NCBI GenBank assembly: GCA_017654935.2 | Contig: CM065690.1 | Coordinates: 37,122,317 to 37,186,316 of the forward strand | Direction: 5' to 3' | Source of the DNA: Phymorhynchus buccinoides | Lineage: Eukaryota; Mollusca; Gastropoda; Neogastropoda; Raphitomidae | DNA: 64,000 nt | In this document: positions 48,049 through 61,089 of the stretch, in pieces | Layout: every line of letters begins with the position of its first letter | Position numbering within the stretch: the first letter of the stretch is position 1 | The notes under the pieces: model-generated | Seen by the model: the letters and a program-made list of their open reading frames with translations, nothing else | Told to the model about the DNA's origin: nothing | Database searches by the model: none | Translations under genes and position numbers: made by a program

Positions 48049-48368
48049 GTGTGTGTGTTTGTGTTGTCCAGCATTTTTGTCTCTAATTTGGTTGACTTCC
48101 ACAAAATAGATTAATCTTTTCATGCGTAAGTTTTTGTTTAACGCTTTGCATGATTTATAAGCTGTAAAGTGCTTTCTTTGTTGTTGTTGTTATTGTTACT
48201 AGTTGTTGTTTTTTGTCTACAGTACATTTCTCTGTATATATACTTATAATCTATCATCTGTGTAGACTACAGGTTCTAGATACTGAATGCATCCCGTTTG
48301 TGTTATCTGAAGGAACTGAAGTAAAATTACTTCTAAATATAGATCTGCATGTGTTGTTATTTCCCCAG

Positions 48369-48420
48369 AGCGGAAGCCTGCTGGGGATTGGCCTTGAAAG
48401 CTAAGCTGTGCAACATGGGG
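48369..48420 (+). CDS. Gene B exon: end of TSP1 repeat
   Basis: A 52-base microexon (phase 2 to 0) between ttccccag and gtaagc. It encodes AEACWGLALKAKLCNMG, giving the C-x-G-x-x-x-x-x-x-x-C ending of the TSP1 module when joined to QCSNQDR and PCPGD of the neighbouring exons. Confidence 0.9.
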
Positions 48421-48567
48421 GTAAGCAGTCGTGCTGTTATTTATGGTGATTATCGTGATGATGATGAGTTGTTGCAACAGACAAGGACAAAACCATAGTC
48501 TCATCTTCAGGACGTGAAGAAAGTCCTTTCTCCACACATCCAACTTCAGCAGTACGGTTATCTGTGT

Positions 48568-48925
48568 AGTGTGGCACAGTGATAGCGCGTTCGCTTCGTG
48601 TCAAATAAACCCGAGTTCGAACCTGGGTAGAGGGGATTCTTCCTCTCACTTTGCACTAGGCCTTGCGGTCTGAACGTGGAGTCTTTTGGATGAGACGATA
48701 AACCGAAGTCCCGTGTGCTCATGCACTTAGCACACGTTAAACCCAGAGGCAACAAAAAAGTTGTCATTTGGTCAAAATTTACCCCCCCCTCCCTTCCTTC
48801 CTCATCAGTCAAACAAAAATCGCATGAAAAAAAAATATGGGTGGCGCGCCTCTGGCTGCGACGCGCTCTCCAGGTGGGAGCAACCCGAATTTCTCAGAGA
48901 CGCCTCTGTGACTATAATGTACCTA
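48568..48925 (+). mobile_element. tRNA-derived SINE, near full length
   Basis: A tRNA-like head (TGGCACAGTGATAGCGC A box; GAGTTCGAACC B box) is followed by a central part with GGATGAGACGATAAACCGAA and GTGTGCTCATGCACTTAGCA, and a tail GGTGGGAGCAACCCGAATTT ... AGAGACGCCTCTGTGACTAT. The central GATGAGACG-x-TAAACCGA block resembles the conserved central domain of widespread animal SINEs (Nin-DC type, from memory). Tail fragments of the same family lie at 44847-44925 and 54481-54527. Confidence 0.75.
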
Positions 48926-49547
48926 ACCTTAATCTAACTGTGGCGTCTGTGAAGCATTAATCTGATGAAACTATTACTGTCTTTATTGATATTTGGACAA
49001 CTAAAAGAACAAGTGGGCCGACTGGAGCGGCAATATTTCAGAGAATCTAGACCTTTGTCAATCCATGGACTGTCTACGTTGATCTCACGAAATCCTACTA
49101 GTTTGATTCACTATGTTCATGAATCTGATGAAAAATCTGTACTTTAAATGAATGATGACATTCTACTAGTGTCTGGGTTTACATGAATGCAGTGAACGCA
49201 GCCAGAAGAATCTCATCTGATTCATGTAGAAAGTAGTCATTAATTGTGGCAGCACCATGGGCGAATACATTCGCCCAGAATCGGCGGAAAAGCAAACAAA
49301 TGGTAAGCAGTGTAAAATTGAAGATTACCCTTTGATCCGCGACTTTTGGAACACGATGTAGGCTATTGGAGGTTACAAGAACAATGTTTATGGTGTTATT
49401 GAATACAACTTTGTCATCAGCTTTATGCAGGGCCTATCTCCAAAACTGATGGTAAAGACAAAACTAGAAAGGTAAAATCAGATTCACCAAGCAAGCTATC
49501 GGTTTCTCGATATTTCCTGACAATTATTTCTTTCTTATTTCTTTCAG
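48926..49547 (+). other. Gene B intron, nothing recognised
   Basis: No repeats or coding features seen. Confidence 0.55.
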
Positions 49548-49698
49548 CCTTGCCCGGGGGATGAATTGATGGATGAGTTACAGTTGCGCTATGACCGGGC
49601 CAACTACTCGTGCAGTTTGTTCAAGGCCCAGAACAGCCCCCCCAGTCGGTACACGCTACCGCACGTGAGGAAAGTCTACTCTTCCTTGGAACGATTTA
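49548..49698 (+). CDS. Gene B exon: cysteine-rich domain, start
   Basis: Acceptor tttcag, phase 0. It encodes PCPGDELMDELQLRYDRANY, SCSLFKAQNSPPSRYTLPHV and RKVYSSLERF. The donor is chosen as TTT-A|gtacgg (phase 1) because the next exon needs phase 1; the stronger-looking CAC|gtgagg at 49664 would break the frame. The junction would read RFNLTETSC. The cysteine and aromatic pattern fits the region following the TSP1 module in ADAMTS proteins. Confidence 0.75.
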
Positions 49699-50911
49699 GT
49701 ACGGTGCTTTTGATTTCGTTGTTGTTCATTGTGGTTCTTTGCCCCACCATTGTGGGCAAAGAAGTATAAATTCGTTCGTCCTTGTCTGTGTGTGTGTCTG
49801 TCTGTGTGGACTATCTCGTGGACGGAATCGTTTCCATTTTCTTTTTTAGTTGTGGGTCGGTGTACCACTTGGAATGGAAAGGGGGTTTGTGCGCAAATTA
49901 GAATTGCAGCCGAGCGTGACCTTGACCTTTAAATAGGACATTTCTTGTGTTGGCTATATCGTTACATCGTTGAAGGTGCGGTCTTTAACTCTCTTACTGC
50001 CACGGGCTCGGATGTGCTCCACACGTCATTGCCAGTAGGTGGCATCCAGTGAACATGTTCCACGTGGTTGTCTATTGTTAGAGCTTATATTGGTGCATTA
50101 CCGTCGATTTAATAATAATAATAAATAACATTTATAGAGCGCCCTTTCTCTCTTGAGCTCACGGCGCTTCACAATTGTTTAAATAAATACATAAATCATA
50201 AATAAGCTACTACAATATCAACTATCACAAACATGCACACAGCCACAACACGCACACACGCACACGCCCACACCCACATACGCGCGCACACCCACCCACC
50301 CACAATGTGGGGGACATCATTTTAAGGCAGGAAACAGGACAAGGAAGAAATCAGAGGTATTGCCGGAAGAGGTGAGTTTTAAGAGCGGTTGTGAAAGACT
50401 GGAAAGATTTAGCAGAACGAAGTTCATATGGTAGGGTGTTCCAGACAGAAGGGGCGCTGAAAGAACATGAACGTTCACCATTTGTCTTAGTGTTAGTACG
50501 AGGAATAGAAAGGATAAGTTTGTCAGAAGAGGAACGGAGAGACCTGGAGGGTGAGTACAGGTGAACGAGATCAGAGAGGTAGGCAGGACTAGATGAATGG
50601 ACAGCATTGAAACAGAGGCAAGCAATTTTATACTTTATTCTTGCCTAATGCAATAAGTAAAGTAGGTGATCGTGTTTAGTTCTCTTGAGAGAAAAAAAGA
50701 GTTGGCAGAGAAGGTTACAAAGAACAGAAAATACTTGGCACTAGAAGAATTAAACTTGATAGGTAGGTGTTTGGGCTAAAGGATAAGCCTACATCCGGTC
50801 TCTTGTTGCTGAAAAATCGTTTCAAATCCGCTCTCAGCAAAAAATACGCTTTTGTTGACGACTGTAATCTGAAGAATACGTGTTTTTCGCCTTTTTGGCT
50901 CTATCCCTTAA
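49699..50911 (+). other. Gene B intron, first part
   Basis: 50105-50640 looks like a dispersed repeat: it opens with AATAATAATAA and a TTTATAGAGCGCCCTTTC/GGCGCTTCACAATTG hairpin, and contains AGAGGTGAGTTTTAAGAGCG and GGTGTTCCAGACAGAAGGGG. Similar phrases are frequent in animal non-autonomous retroelements. No gene. Confidence 0.5.
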
Positions 50912-51173
50912 GCTGGAGACAGACTATACGACTGCCTCATAGGACTCGATCAGGTCGTGACGTAGACCAAATTTTGTTTCCCGCACAGAAGAGGTCACAA
51001 GCCATCTGACTCGATCAGACTCGATCAGTGAAATTTAGAACCCGCCCTATTCGGCCCTGTCACCTGACTGGGCCCGACTGAGTCAGACTGATCGAGCAGT
51101 ATGGTATGCAAATGAGGTGAAGGTTCACGACCTGATCGAGTCACATGAGGCAGTCACATAGTCTGTCGCCGGC
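50912..51173. mobile_element. Foldback/MITE with ~48-bp inverted ends
   Basis: Left GCTGGAGACAGACTAT...CTCATAGGACTCGATCAGGT pairs with right ACCTGATCGAGTCACATGAG...ATAGTCTGTCGCCGGC. The interior is rich in ACTCGATCAG motifs. Confidence 0.82.
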
Positions 51174-51517
51174 TTTACACTCTTTCGTCTCTTAACTCCC
51201 CTAAGCCGCAATTGAAATAATTTTATATTATATTAGTTGAAGCGCGGGGTTTGATGTGGTCTCGCTCTGCGAATTTGAAGTCGGGAGAAAGTCGATAATT
51301 ATTTCGACTTGTGACGTAACGCGTCGTAACACTACTTGTGACCGAAGAAGAAAAAACTGACTTAAAAAAAAATCATGAACTTGTTCGAATACTGATTTGT
51401 GCATGACCCCCGTTCTTGTTGTTCTTTAGAGTTTTTTTGTGATTGTTGTTCAGTCTTTTGTCTTTTGCAGCCATTTTTAAATGCACGGGGTCTCGCAGAG
51501 GAAATCAATGAAAGGTA

Positions 51518-51722
51518 GGGGTAAAAAGCGCATGGGCGGGTAAGAAGCCCACCCCAATTATCTCATGAAATGAAGCAAATTTCAGTTTCATTTTGCCCAT
51601 GAGACGAGCGTTAATGTCTAGCATTCGTCTCATGGGCAAATTTGACTGAAATTTTCTTTATTTCATGAGATAATTGGGGTGGGCTTCTTACCCGCCCATG
51701 CGCTTTTTACCCCGTCTTCCCC
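51518..51722. mobile_element. Hairpin MITE, copy 4 (left end truncated)
   Basis: Same family as 1365-1578, but the left arm starts at GGGGTAAAAAGCGC, lacking the first ~9 bases. TA on both sides. Confidence 0.9.
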
Positions 51723-51903
51723 TAGACCTACAGTCACGCATGTGTGTGCATTTCATGCGCCCGACATTGGCATCATGCGATTGTACTTCCTTCACATTCA
51801 AGGCCTGACGTGTCGTCATTTTCTAGTTCGACTCGGTTCAAAGTCTCGTTTAGCCAGCGAATGTTTTTTTCAATTTCTGAGCATCGTTTTATTTTAATAA
51901 CTA

Positions 51904-52118
51904 GGGGAAGACGGGGTAAAAAGCGCATGGGCGGGTAAGAAGCCCACCCCAATTATCTCATGAAATAAATAAAAATTCAGTCAAATTTGCCCATGAGACG
52001 AATGCTAGACATTAACGCTCGTCTCATGGGCAAAATGAGACTGAAATTTGCTTAATTTCATGAGATAATTGGGGTGGGCTTCTTACCCGCCCATGCGCTT
52101 TTTACCCCGTCTTCCCCC
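51904..52118. mobile_element. Hairpin MITE, copy 5
   Basis: Complete palindromic copy, only ~180 bp downstream of copy 4; TA on the left. Loop orientation is opposite to copy 4. Confidence 0.9.
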
Positions 52119-52481
52119 AGAGTGGCACATCACTAGTTAGCCCCCCCACAGAAGGGAGGCATTCAGAGAACCCTCAAAATAGGGAAGATCATATATAGTA
52201 ATCCCCAAAATTCTCATTTTCACTCCATTTATATTTTCGTCGGGTTCATCTAAACAACACAATCAAAATTTAGTATATATAAACACGTTTACAGTTCCCG
52301 GCTCTAAGCCTATTCCTGAAAGGGGACAGGCCTGTTTAAAATCAGAAATTGTTTAGCGAATTCTGCGTCCCGTGTGGTTCTTCAGACACAGATTTCGAAT
52401 GTGTCTGGAATGTGCTACAATCATGCAGCACGCTAAAATATGATCAGCGCAACTTAGTTTGGGTGCAATTAGACTACAATA

Positions 52482-52902
52482 CACTAGCGAACAAAAGTTA
52501 AGGCCCAGAAAGACAATCATCTCCGAAAACTCACGAACTCAATAAAACGCACCCAGCTCATAGCAAAACTGAATTTATTCTTTTAACATTAAGTTCATTC
52601 CAAAAAATCATTAATCAGAACGAGTTCAGTCAACAAAATGCCCCTTTCAACAACTTCCCCCTCCTCTTGAAAAGTCACACATTCAGAATCAATGCACTTT
52701 GGAACAGTCAGTAATGTGAGTTTTTGTGTGTGTTTTCTGTCTGTCACAAGGATATCTCCCGAACCGCTTAACCGAATCGCTTCAAATTGTGTGTGGTGAT
52801 GTGTCACCATGAGAGGAAGGCATCCGCGCAAAAACATTTTCAGTAATGTGTACTGACTGTTCCAAAGTGCATTGATTATGAGTGTGACTTTGATCGCTAG
52901 TG
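52482..52902. mobile_element. Non-autonomous element with CACTAGCGA termini
   Basis: Left CACTAGCGAACAAAAGTTAA and right GATCGCTAGTG are flanked by TA. A second, longer inner inverted repeat (CAATGCACTTTGGAACAGTC / GACTGTTCCAAAGTGCATTG) encloses a ~120-bp core that matches the dispersed segment at 3945-4040 (CGCTTCAAATTGTGTGTGG). Confidence 0.75.
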
Positions 52903-53012
52903 TAGCTTTGCAATGCACATTTAGGCTATATAAAAAAAATGCTTCCACTTTCTTTCGTTTTATATCATTCCCTTTCCTCACCTGCTTATCCTTTCTGTAC
53001 TCTACTTCCCAG

Positions 53013-53203
53013 ACTTGACCGAAACATCGTGCCTGGTAAAGTGTGCGGTGCTTCCCTGGCACAAGACAGAACTAAGGTATGCTCTGAACCGAAAGGATTT
53101 CGGCACGGTCCTTCTGGCGGATGGCACGTTCTGTGGACTGGTCAAACTGTTTGACCGACACGTGTTAGGGGTCACCAAGCGCTGCGTACGTGGCAACTGC
53201 GTT
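53013..53203 (+). CDS. Gene B exon: cysteine-rich domain
   Basis: A 191-base exon (phase 1 to 0) between cttcccag and gtgagt. It encodes LTETSCLVKCAVLPWHKTEL, then LADGTFCGLVKLFDRHVLGV, TKRCVRGNCV. The DGT-x-C and C-V-x-G-x-C patterns match the ADAMTS cysteine-rich domain. It splices in frame to EFGCDD. Confidence 0.92.
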
Positions 53204-53723
53204 GTGAGTGGTGCTTTTGCCTTCCTTTCTGTCTCTGCCTCTGTCTGTCTCTTTGTCTATCTGTCTTTTTCTGTCCGTGTGCAGGGATGTTTATTTTCTT
53301 GAGCGTGTCCGACATCCGGTTTTGGGGGTGCCAAAACTTGTGGCTTCCGGTTTTTGGAGTGTCAGAATGTGTGGCTTCCGGTTTATGGAGTGCTAAAACT
53401 TGTGGCTTCCGGTTTTGGGAGTGCTAAAACTTGTGGTTTCTGGTTTGGGGAGTGCCAACACGGGTCAAAACTTACGGCTTCCAGCTTTTGGGGGTAAGAG
53501 CGTTACAGTCAAACTGTTAATCATTGGGATTGCATTTAATTTGAAGGCCGTTTCTTAGCAACGCCAAGCTCATTCTCTGTCTGATTGTGTCTTGGTCTTT
53601 CTCATTCGCACGCATTAAAAAATAGATTTATGTTTTCTTTTTTTTTGGTTATCAAAGGGGAGTAATATAAGTCAGTAGAGATCATTGATTGATTGATTGG
53701 TTAGTTGGTTAATATGTGTCCAG
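53204..53723 (+). other. Gene B intron with ~30-bp degenerate minisatellite
   Basis: 53310-53480 holds about five copies of a GTGGCTTCCGGTTTTGGGAG-type unit. (TGAT)n at about 53684-53700. Confidence 0.75.
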
Positions 53724-53844
53724 GAGTTTGGCTGTGACGACATCTCCATGGAGACCAGCGCGGAAGGCAAGGTCAAGGACATGTGTGGAGTGTGTGGGGG
53801 AGATAACTCTACCTGTACCACGGGAAACACCACCGTCTCCATGG
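53724..53844 (+). CDS. Gene B exon: cysteine-rich signature CGVCGGDNSTC
   Basis: A 121-base exon (phase 0 to 1). It encodes EFGCDDISMETSAEGKVKDM, CGVCGGDNSTC, TTGNTTVSM. The C-G-V-C-x-G-D-x-S-x-C block is diagnostic for the ADAMTS family. It precedes the spacer. The donor G|gttcgg is weaker than average; phase continuity to 54674 supports it. Two N-glycosylation sequons (NST, NTT). Confidence 0.95.
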
Positions 53845-54036
53845 GTTCGGGCACGCACACGCACACACGCACGCACACGCACACACACACACACACACAA
53901 AGCATGTCATAATACATCTTCATGTCATTTCAAACATTATTTTAAATATTACAAGGGCACTTATCATTGCCAATGGCCTTGATAAGTTTGCGATTGTTTG
54001 CGTGTTTTTGTGTGTATAATTATGTATGTATGCATG

Positions 54037-54132
<96 letters not shown>

Positions 54133-54673
54133 GTTGCAGCAATAAAACAACACAATAAAGACAGACATAGTATACAGAAAAGACAAAAAATGAAATATGC
54201 GACTATTTTAAGCACTGTGCGCACATACAATTCGTGGTCACATGCACACACACACACACACACACACACACGCGCGCGCGAGCGCGCGCGCGCGCGCACA
54301 CACACACACACACACGCACACAAACAAACAAACACACACGTACACACAGCGGGGGGGGAGGGGGGGGGGGGGTCCAGGAGGGAAATGTCCGCCAGGAACG
54401 GGGGGCAAGTGACCGGGGGGCAAATGGCCGGGGGGAAGTGGCCTAGACCCGTTACAGCGTATTAGGTATTAGTTATTTTATAGTCACAGAGGCGTGTCTG
54501 TGAAATTCGGGTTGCTCCCACCCGTAGCGTGAGTCACATGCATGTGTATATTTGTGTGAGTGTGCATGTGTGTATTTATGTGCTAGTATGTGTGTGTGTG
54601 CTTCCGTGCACGCGTGTTTGTGTTTGTGCGTTCGTCCTTGGTGTGCATGCCTACGTGTTTGTGTGTTGAACAG
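53845..54673 (+). other. Gene B intron with microsatellites
   Basis: (AC)n at 53851-53898, (CT)n at 54039-54127, (CA)n/(CG)n at 54241-54335, G-rich GGGGGCAAATGGCC-type units at 54348-54440, and a SINE tail fragment at 54481-54527 (minus strand). Confidence 0.85.
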
Positions 54674-54760
54674 ATGCTACGGTACTGGTGCATGAGATTC
54701 CAGCGGGCACCAGAGGCATTATGTTCGGCGTCTATTTGGGTGGCAAGATGATGCAACTAG
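54674..54760 (+). CDS. Gene B exon: spacer start
   Basis: An 87-base exon (phase 1-1), gtcagt donor. It encodes DATVLVHEIPAGTRGIMFGV, YLGGKMMQL. The V-x-x-I-P-x-G-x-R-x-I motif is the start of the ADAMTS spacer. Confidence 0.93.
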
Positions 54761-54784
54761 GTCAGTCTTCTCTTTTTTTCTTTT

Positions 54785-55400
54785 TTGTTTGTGGCTCAAA
54801 CCTATAACTCACTGTGTTGGTCTGTCGGTCTGTCGGTCCAAAATTGTCGCACATATTGTAAAAGAGAAAGAAAAGTACAGACAGAAAAAAAATACTTGGG
54901 CATAAAGTAACATTTGAGTTGTCATATCTACAGTCCTTGGGTATGGAAAGAATTGTATACTGAACAGAGCACATGAATCTTCATTTTAAAGCGTACAAAA
55001 TGATAAACATACGTAATACAGACACTGCAACAGACACGACGAGTATGCGGTGCTTCTTTCGATGAGCATAAGTAGGATAAATAGTTTTAAATGTTTTCCA
55101 AAAGACAGAAAAAGTTACGAAATGGTGCAGAGATAACATTCTGGTTTACAGATTAAAATGATTGAAAAGCCAGGGGAGGCGACTCAGTGTATGTAATGAT
55201 TGGAGTGGTAAAAAGAGACCGCTGGGCTGCAGTCTTGAGGAGTGAAAGTGTTTGATCAAAAATTGTGTGTGTGAAGAGCATAATGTAAATGCGCAACATT
55301 TCTCTTTCAAATTATATTTAAGAATTCTGCCGCCCGGCGATGCCCTTGTTTGTAGTTGAAATAGTCGCGTGCCACAAACGATTGCGAATCCGCGCTTGTT
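54785..55400 (-). repeat. Dispersed repeat pair with 14930-15390
   Basis: Complement of 14930-15390 over several hundred bases, starting at the GTTTGTGGCTCAAACCTATA end. See that entry. Confidence 0.75.
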
Positions 55401-57240
<1,840 letters not shown>

Positions 57241-57284
57241 ATACTGAATATTATCTGCCCCTGACTTGGAATTCTGCATCATGC

Positions 57285-57790
57285 GCGCCACATACATAAA
57301 GTTATTGCCCTTGCGTGTTGCGAAAAGGCGGTATAAAGCCTTTAAATGTGTGCCCTGACGCGCACCTAAATAACAATATTGCCCTTGCAATTCGCAAAAA
57401 AATGTAGTATAGAACCTCTGAAAATTGTGTGCCCTGACGTGTTCACCTAAATAACATTATTGTCCTTGCACGTCCAAAAAAATATAGTATAGAACCTCTG
57501 AAAATTGTGTGCCTTGACGTGTTCACCTAAATGAAATTATTGTCCTTGCACGTTTCCACAAATGTAGTATAGAACCTCTGAAAATTGTGTGCCATGACAC
57601 GCTCACCTAAATGAAATTATTGCCTTTGCGCGTCGCCAAACAAATGTAGTATAGAACCTCTGAAAATTGTGTGCCTTGACGTGCTCACCTGAATGAAATT
57701 ATTGTCCTTGCACGTTTCAAATAATGTATAGAACCTCTGAAAATTGTGTGCATTGAAGTGCTCACCGGCAAAAAATTACTGTCCATGTGG
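57285..57790. repeat. ~84-bp minisatellite (~6 copies) abutting a splice acceptor
   Basis: Units contain ATAGAACCTCTGAAAATTGT, GTGCCTTGACGTG and AAATTATTGTCCTTGCACG. The last degenerate unit runs to within about 40 bases of the exon at 57831, so the repeat supplies part of the branch-site region. Confidence 0.9.
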
Positions 57791-57830
57791 GCCACGAAAA
57801 AGCAGTATAAAGCCTCGTTGATGTGTGCAG

Positions 57831-58000
57831 TTCTGGCGGACAAGGATGACGAAGACATTGTGGTGTCCGGCGGGCCCAAAGTGCTCCAGAAGGAAAACAC
57901 TGACGACAATCCTCTCAATTTCGCCGGCACCCGCTGGACCGCTGTGAAGAATTACGTGTTCTTCGCTGCCGGACCTATTGACCAACCGCTTAAGATCAAG
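57831..58000 (+). CDS. Gene B exon: spacer
   Basis: A 170-base exon (phase 1 to 0), gtaaac donor; paralog of 214-383. It encodes LADKDDEDIVVSGGPKVLQK, then DDNPLNFAGTRWTAVKNYVF and AAGPIDQPLKIK. G-P-x-x-x-P-L-x-I is typical of the spacer. The middle (DIVVSGGPKVLQKENT) differs almost completely from gene A while both ends are conserved. Confidence 0.92.
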
Positions 58001-59099
58001 GTAAACTCCTTGTGTTGCTGGCGACATTCTGAATCGCTTTTTACCAGCCGCGAACAAAGAGAGCGAAGCTGGTAATGTTTTCAGTGGATTCTGAAACCGA
58101 CTATCTATCTATCTGTCTTACCTATCTATGTTAACACGATAACGTTTCAACGGAGGTACCTAGGACACTCACAGTTTGCATGCTGATAGGTACTAAGAAA
58201 ATCTAGACCAAGTTCGAAAGTGAAGGTTATAGGTCAAAGGTCAAGGTCACTGGAGCCGAAAATATTGCCGAACACCTGGCACAATAACGGAGGGACCTAG
58301 GACGCTCACAATTTGCATGCGGGTAAGTACTAAACATATCTAGGCCAAGTTAAAAAATGGTCATAGGTTAAAGGTCATTGGCGCCGAAAATGCTGTCGAG
58401 CACCTGGCACGATTACAATTGAACGGAGGGCCATAGGACACTCAAATTGTTCATGCGGATAGGTACTAAGAATATCTCAGCCAAATTCAAAAGTAAAAGT
58501 CATAGGTTAAAGGTGAAGTCACTGGAGCCAAACATTCTACCGAGCACCTGTCACAATAACGTTTCAACGCAGGAACCTTGGACACTCAAATTTTGCTTGC
58601 GGATTGGTACTAAGGATATCTAAAACCAAGTTAAAAAAATCAAGGTCACAGATCAAATGTCACGGTCACTGGACACGAAAATGCTGCCGCGCGGCCGGTG
58701 GTCTAGCGTTATCACGCTCTAGTTTCCCATTCCGTCTTATGGGCCCAACTAGCACCTTTTACTAGAAAAAAAGCAAGGATCCGATTTTGATTATTTTTTT
58801 TACGACGGCTTAGGTAGTACTACTACTGAAAGATTCTTGTATCAGTGTTTCACCTTGGCTGTTATTCATAGAGATCAAATTTTCTTTTATGTATTTGTAT
58901 CTCATTTTAATTGATAGAAAAGCTCTTTGCATTTATGGATCGTGTTTGAGTTCTAAGAACTTGTGTTAAATGAATCATCCTTTATAACTGTACAGGTTAC
59001 GGCCTTGCGTTTTGCCCCATCTTGCCATGCGTGAAATGTTTAAAAAGTTAATAGTGAAACTGATGCTAGGACATTTCATTTCACTCACTGTCCGTTTAG
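58001..59099 (+). other. Gene B intron with ~140-bp tandem repeats
   Basis: 58138-58700 holds four diverged units with TAGGACACTCACAGTTTGCA, GGTACTAAG, and CAAAGGTCAAGGTCACTGG-type segments, so AGGTCA half-site-like words recur. The last 50 bases match the gene A intron end at 1120-1171. Confidence 0.8.
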
Positions 59100-59169
59100 G
59101 TGAAGAACAAGGGGCTGTTGTCAGACGTCAGTGCGGCTGTTGCTTGGGGCTACAAACTACCTAACCCAG
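59100..59169 (+). CDS. Gene B exon: end of spacer
   Basis: A 70-base exon (phase 0 to 1); paralog of 1172-1241, encoding VKNKGLLSDVSAAVAWGYKL, PNP. It links the spacer to the EGF-like part. Confidence 0.9.
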
Positions 59170-60240
59170 GTAAATGCCATTTACTATTGGGGTATTGATA
59201 TAATTTGGGGGTTGCTCGTGGAGAGCTCGTTGCCGCTAATTCAGCACCATCCTTTTGTTTCGGTGGGGGGGGGGGGGGGGGGGTGGGGGGGTGGAGGGTG
59301 TCGGGGATGGCGGTAGAACTCGGGAACTCTTTTGGACTGCAGGAACCACCCTGCTGTAATCGACTTTTCAATGTTGTTTTACGTGTACATGCTTAAAGGG
59401 CACGGGCCAGACTTGGCTACAAGTCCGTATCCGAAGGTCTCGACATTCTGTTTGATTGTTCACATGGAACTGGGAAAAAAAGGTGATGCTGGGGTTCGAA
59501 CCCCAGTTGCTCACGCAATGAATTAGCGGGTGAAAGCTTCAATACTGGCGTGCCATGCTTTCCTAAAGATATGTATACTTTATTCATGATTTGTAATGAT
59601 ATTTGTGATACAGTGATCTTAGTTTGAATGCTTCTAATGTAATCCCATTTTTACGGTAATTTATCTGTGATGTGTAGCGAGATTCTGTGATACGGTGGTC
59701 TTGGTTGATATGGTAGTCTTGGTTTGAATGCTCATGATCTCATCCCATGCATCTTAATGTTACTATCTTAATATTAGGCGTATGTTATTATGCTTCTGTT
59801 GATTGTGTTGTTGACTTGCTTTAAATATGTTCCTAATTTAATCCCATGTGTCTTAATGTTATCGTGCTTTCTGCGATTGTTTTGTGATATGTTTTTAAAA
59901 TGATTTGATGTTGCACCTGAATGTAATTTATCTGCTGAGATAATAAAGTGTACTTGACTTGACTTGACTTGAATTATCTTGTCACCTTCCTCTATACAGT
60001 ATATATCTTTTGTTGCTTCCCAAAGTAGCCAACAAAACTGTTAACTGTTGACTTCTTTTTGTAAGCTAATTTATTTCCACGCTTTACATACTGAATCTAA
60101 AATGTAAAACGTGACAACATAAAAGCTAAAAAGCAAGCAGACATAGGATGAACAAACAAGTAGCATAGAGTGGTAAAAACGTAATTCTCAAAAAAGAGAT
60201 GTCAAGAGAATGGGGCGGTGTTACAAAACAACAAAACTTT

Positions 60241-60793
60241 AAAGGGGCACCCTGACGGATTAGTTTTTGCAAGAAACACGTCGAGATCACCAGGAGAACA
60301 CCATTTACAGATATCGCAACACTCACTTTGCTCTGGTTTCCTGGAAATCAAACCGTCAAATCGTCGATTCCTTCTTGGCGGAGGTGCTGGAAGTCCAATT
60401 GTTTCAGTGAAAGAGAAGGCATGTGCCTTCCTTTTTCTAATGGACGCCTGAGTTTAGACCAAGTCGTTTTCCCAAAATGTTCACAATACAAGCCTTTTTA
60501 TTATTTTTATTTTATACAGCTTAGCTAAAGGAGTTTCGCTCACAACAAAAGAAATAGCTCCAATTTTATTTTTTACTGCACTACAAGAAAAAAGCTTCAA
60601 CCACAATGAGTGGGTTTCCTCCACCCACCCCATTCAAAATGGCTTCTATCTCCGCCAAGGAGGAATTGCCGTTTTGACGGTTTGATTTATAGAAAACCAG
60701 AGCAAAGGGAGTGTTCCGATCCTTGAAAAGGCTGTCTTTCTGATGACCTGGACGTGCTTCTTGCAAAAACTCAAAGGTCAGGGTGCCCCTTCA
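60241..60793. mobile_element. Foldback element with ~150-bp inverted arms
   Basis: Left AAGGGGCACCCTGACGGATT pairs with right GGTCAGGGTGCCCCTT. The arms also share TTTGCTCTGGTTT, AATCAAACCGTCAAA and CTTGGCGGAG in complement. Spacer of about 200 bp with no coding sequence. Confidence 0.85.
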
Positions 60794-61089
60794 AAAGGGC
60801 TGCAGGGGAAGGGTTTCGGACAAAGGGGAACTCACAAGAAAGGTAAGCAACGGGCGTGGGAAAACATTATTAATATCTAGAAAGGAGAATGAATGCTGCG
60901 GCATTTCTGACTACAATGTATTATTTTCAGAGAACATTAGCCAGCTGCTATTGGGCTAATCAGATTTGTGTGTAATGCAATTGCCTTGCCCAATGTACAT
61001 CCCCACTCTTGGTAAAACAAATATTTTTGGACAGCTAGTTTCAGAGAAGGTTCACAAAGGTTAATTAATCCTCTTCTTTTTGCAGTTAA

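Noticed and set aside
49548..49664. Using the stronger donor CAC|gtgagg for the first cysteine-rich exon
   Set aside because: It ends in phase 0, while the next exon (53013) needs phase 1; the frame would be lost at LTETSC.
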